This document shows positions 5,270 to 6,035 of a stretch of DNA of 6,035 nt, piece after piece; the first letter of the stretch is position 1, and the number at the start of each line of letters is the position of its first letter. The DNA comes from Sulfurihydrogenibium yellowstonense SS-5. Its GTDB lineage: Bacteria > Aquificota > Aquificia > Aquificales > Hydrogenothermaceae. The stretch is taken from positions 1 through 6,035 of the forward strand of contig NZ_ABZS01000101.1 of the NCBI RefSeq assembly GCF_000173615.1, in the 5' to 3' direction. The notes below the pieces were generated by a model. The model was not told the DNA's origin and did not search any database. It worked only from the letters and a program-made list of their open reading frames with translations. A program made the position numbers and the translations under genes.

Positions 5270-5289
5270 ATTATTATAACTTAAATTTT
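5270..5289. repeat. 20-bp direct repeat, copy B (contains the lolD stop codon)
   Basis: ATTATTATAACTTAAATTTT contains the lolD TAA stop (5281-5283, minus strand). It differs from copy A (5073-5092) by one base, which in copy A changes the stop-codon position to TGA. This supports the view that lolD's end is the original site and copy A the duplicate. Confidence 0.75.
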
Positions 5290-5955
5290 CTTCAAATCTT
5301 CTATAATTTCACCATCTTTTAATTTTATGATTCTTTGAGTTCTTTCTGCTAAATCAATCTCGTGAGTTACCATAATTATGGTTTTTCCTTCTTTGTTTAG
5401 ATTTTCAAATATTTCCATAACTATTTCGGTATTTTTTGAGTCAAGATTACCCGTTGGTTCGTCTGCAATAATTACCAATGGATTGTTTGATAAAGCTCTT
5501 GCAATAGATACTCTCTGCTGTTCGCCACCTGATAGCTCGTAAGGTCTTCTGTCTTGCTTTTTTTCAAGCCCAAGCTTTTCGAGATTTTTTATTGCTATAT
5601 CCGCTGCAACAGATTTTTCTACTCCACTTTTTAACATTGGAACCATAACATTTTCTAAGGCTGTAAGTTCATTTATCAGATAATGAAACTGAAACACGAA
5701 TCCAAATTTTTTGTTTCTTATTTCAGAAATTCTTTTTTTATCCTTAAAATTTATCTCTTGATTTTCAACAAAAACTTTTCCATCTGTTGGCTGGTCTAAA
5801 AGTCCAAGTATGTATAACAATGTACTTTTTCCTGAACCGGATGGACCTATGATGCTTACAAACTCTCCTTGTTTTACTGAAAGATTAATATTTTTTAAAA
5901 TATGTTCATTAGCGATAAACTTGTTTATATTTTCTACTTTTATAATTTCCATCAT
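5281..5955 (-). CDS. lolD: Lipoprotein-releasing ABC transporter ATP-binding protein LolD
   Basis: LolD hydrolyses ATP for the LolCDE-type complex that lifts outer-membrane lipoproteins out of the inner membrane. The 224-residue protein has the complete nucleotide-binding set: Walker A GPSGSGKST (37-45), Q-loop Q89, signature LSGGEQQRV (141-149), Walker B VIIADEPTGNLD (161-172, catalytic E166) and switch H198 in MVTHE. The stretch FGFVFQFHYLINELTALENV (84-103) is close to the characteristic LolD motif FVFQFH.L...TALENV, which favours LolD over MacB or FtsE, though all three are related. The upstream permease gene's stop overlaps the double ATG at the start, and GGTGG before it is the likely Shine-Dalgarno. 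Either of the two adjacent ATGs could start it. A palindromic insertion begins just past its stop. Confidence 0.92.
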   Translation of the reverse strand: MMEIIKVENINKFIANEHILKNINLSVKQGEFVSIIGPSGSGKSTLLYILGLLDQPTDGKVFVENQEINFKDKKRISEIRNKKFGFVFQFHYLINELTALENVMVPMLKSGVEKSVAADIAIKNLEKLGLEKKQDRRPYELSGGEQQRVSIARALSNNPLVIIADEPTGNLDSKNTEIVMEIFENLNKEGKTIIMVTHEIDLAERTQRIIKLKDGEIIEDLKKI

Positions 5956-6035
5956 CCACCACTTCTAAAAATATCAACAGGGTTTAACTTTGATGCTTTG
6001 TAAGATGGATAAAAAGATGCCAGCATGGAGAAAAA
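5952..6035 (-). CDS. LolC/LolE-type permease, C-terminal end only
   Basis: The last 27 codons are visible: FFSMLASFYPSYKASKL, then NPVDIFRSGG and TGA at 5952-5954. The pattern of a final membrane helix, then YP, then a KASKLNPVDI-like segment is the usual C-terminus of FtsX/LolC/MacB-family permeases (compare YPAWRAARLDPAEALR). Its stop is embedded in the ATGATG that starts lolD, so the two are translationally coupled and presumably form one transporter. The rest of the gene lies outside the window, so LolC, LolE or a single fused-role permease cannot be told apart. Confidence 0.85.
   Translation of the reverse strand, partial: FFSMLASFYPSYKASKLNPVDIFRSGG

Overview
The window is AT-rich and gene-dense. 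Its lysine- and isoleucine-rich proteins, a flagellar motor operon and LolD/LolC-type lipoprotein transport genes suggest a Gram-negative, flagellated, probably thermophilic bacterium. My best guess is Aquificota of the Sulfurihydrogenibium type; this rests on general resemblance and no database search was made.

Layout. (1) 1-634: the end of an unidentified + strand gene, then mobA (molybdenum cofactor guanylyltransferase). (2) 635-924: gene-free. It holds a dispersed inverted repeat and, next to the motor operon, two hairpins that look like the orphan right end of an IS200/IS605-type element. (3) 925-3269, minus strand: motA, motB, a FliJ-like coiled-coil gene and a secreted MotE-like gene, packed with overlapping ends. 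(4) About 3270-5057, minus strand: a tnpB-only IS200/IS605-family element. Its TnpB keeps the RuvC carboxylates but has no zinc ribbon, and an omega-RNA-like pseudoknotted region lies between tnpB and motA. (5) 5058-5280: a Shine-Dalgarno sequence with no gene behind it, and a MITE-like palindromic element flanked by a 20-bp direct repeat. (6) 5281-6035, minus strand: lolD and the last 27 codons of a lolC/E-type permease gene.

Main inference. Removing the two insertions joins the lolD stop codon, an AAAAAGGAGG Shine-Dalgarno and the motA start within about 35-45 bp. The ancestral arrangement was therefore probably one operon, lolC-lolD-motA-motB-fliJ-like-motE-like. A MITE (with a 20-bp target duplication that copied the end of lolD) and a TnpB element would then have entered the lolD-motA gap. 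In the present allele motA has lost its strong ribosome binding site and sits directly against the right end of the element, so the predicted natural guide of the omega RNA would read into the first codons of motA.
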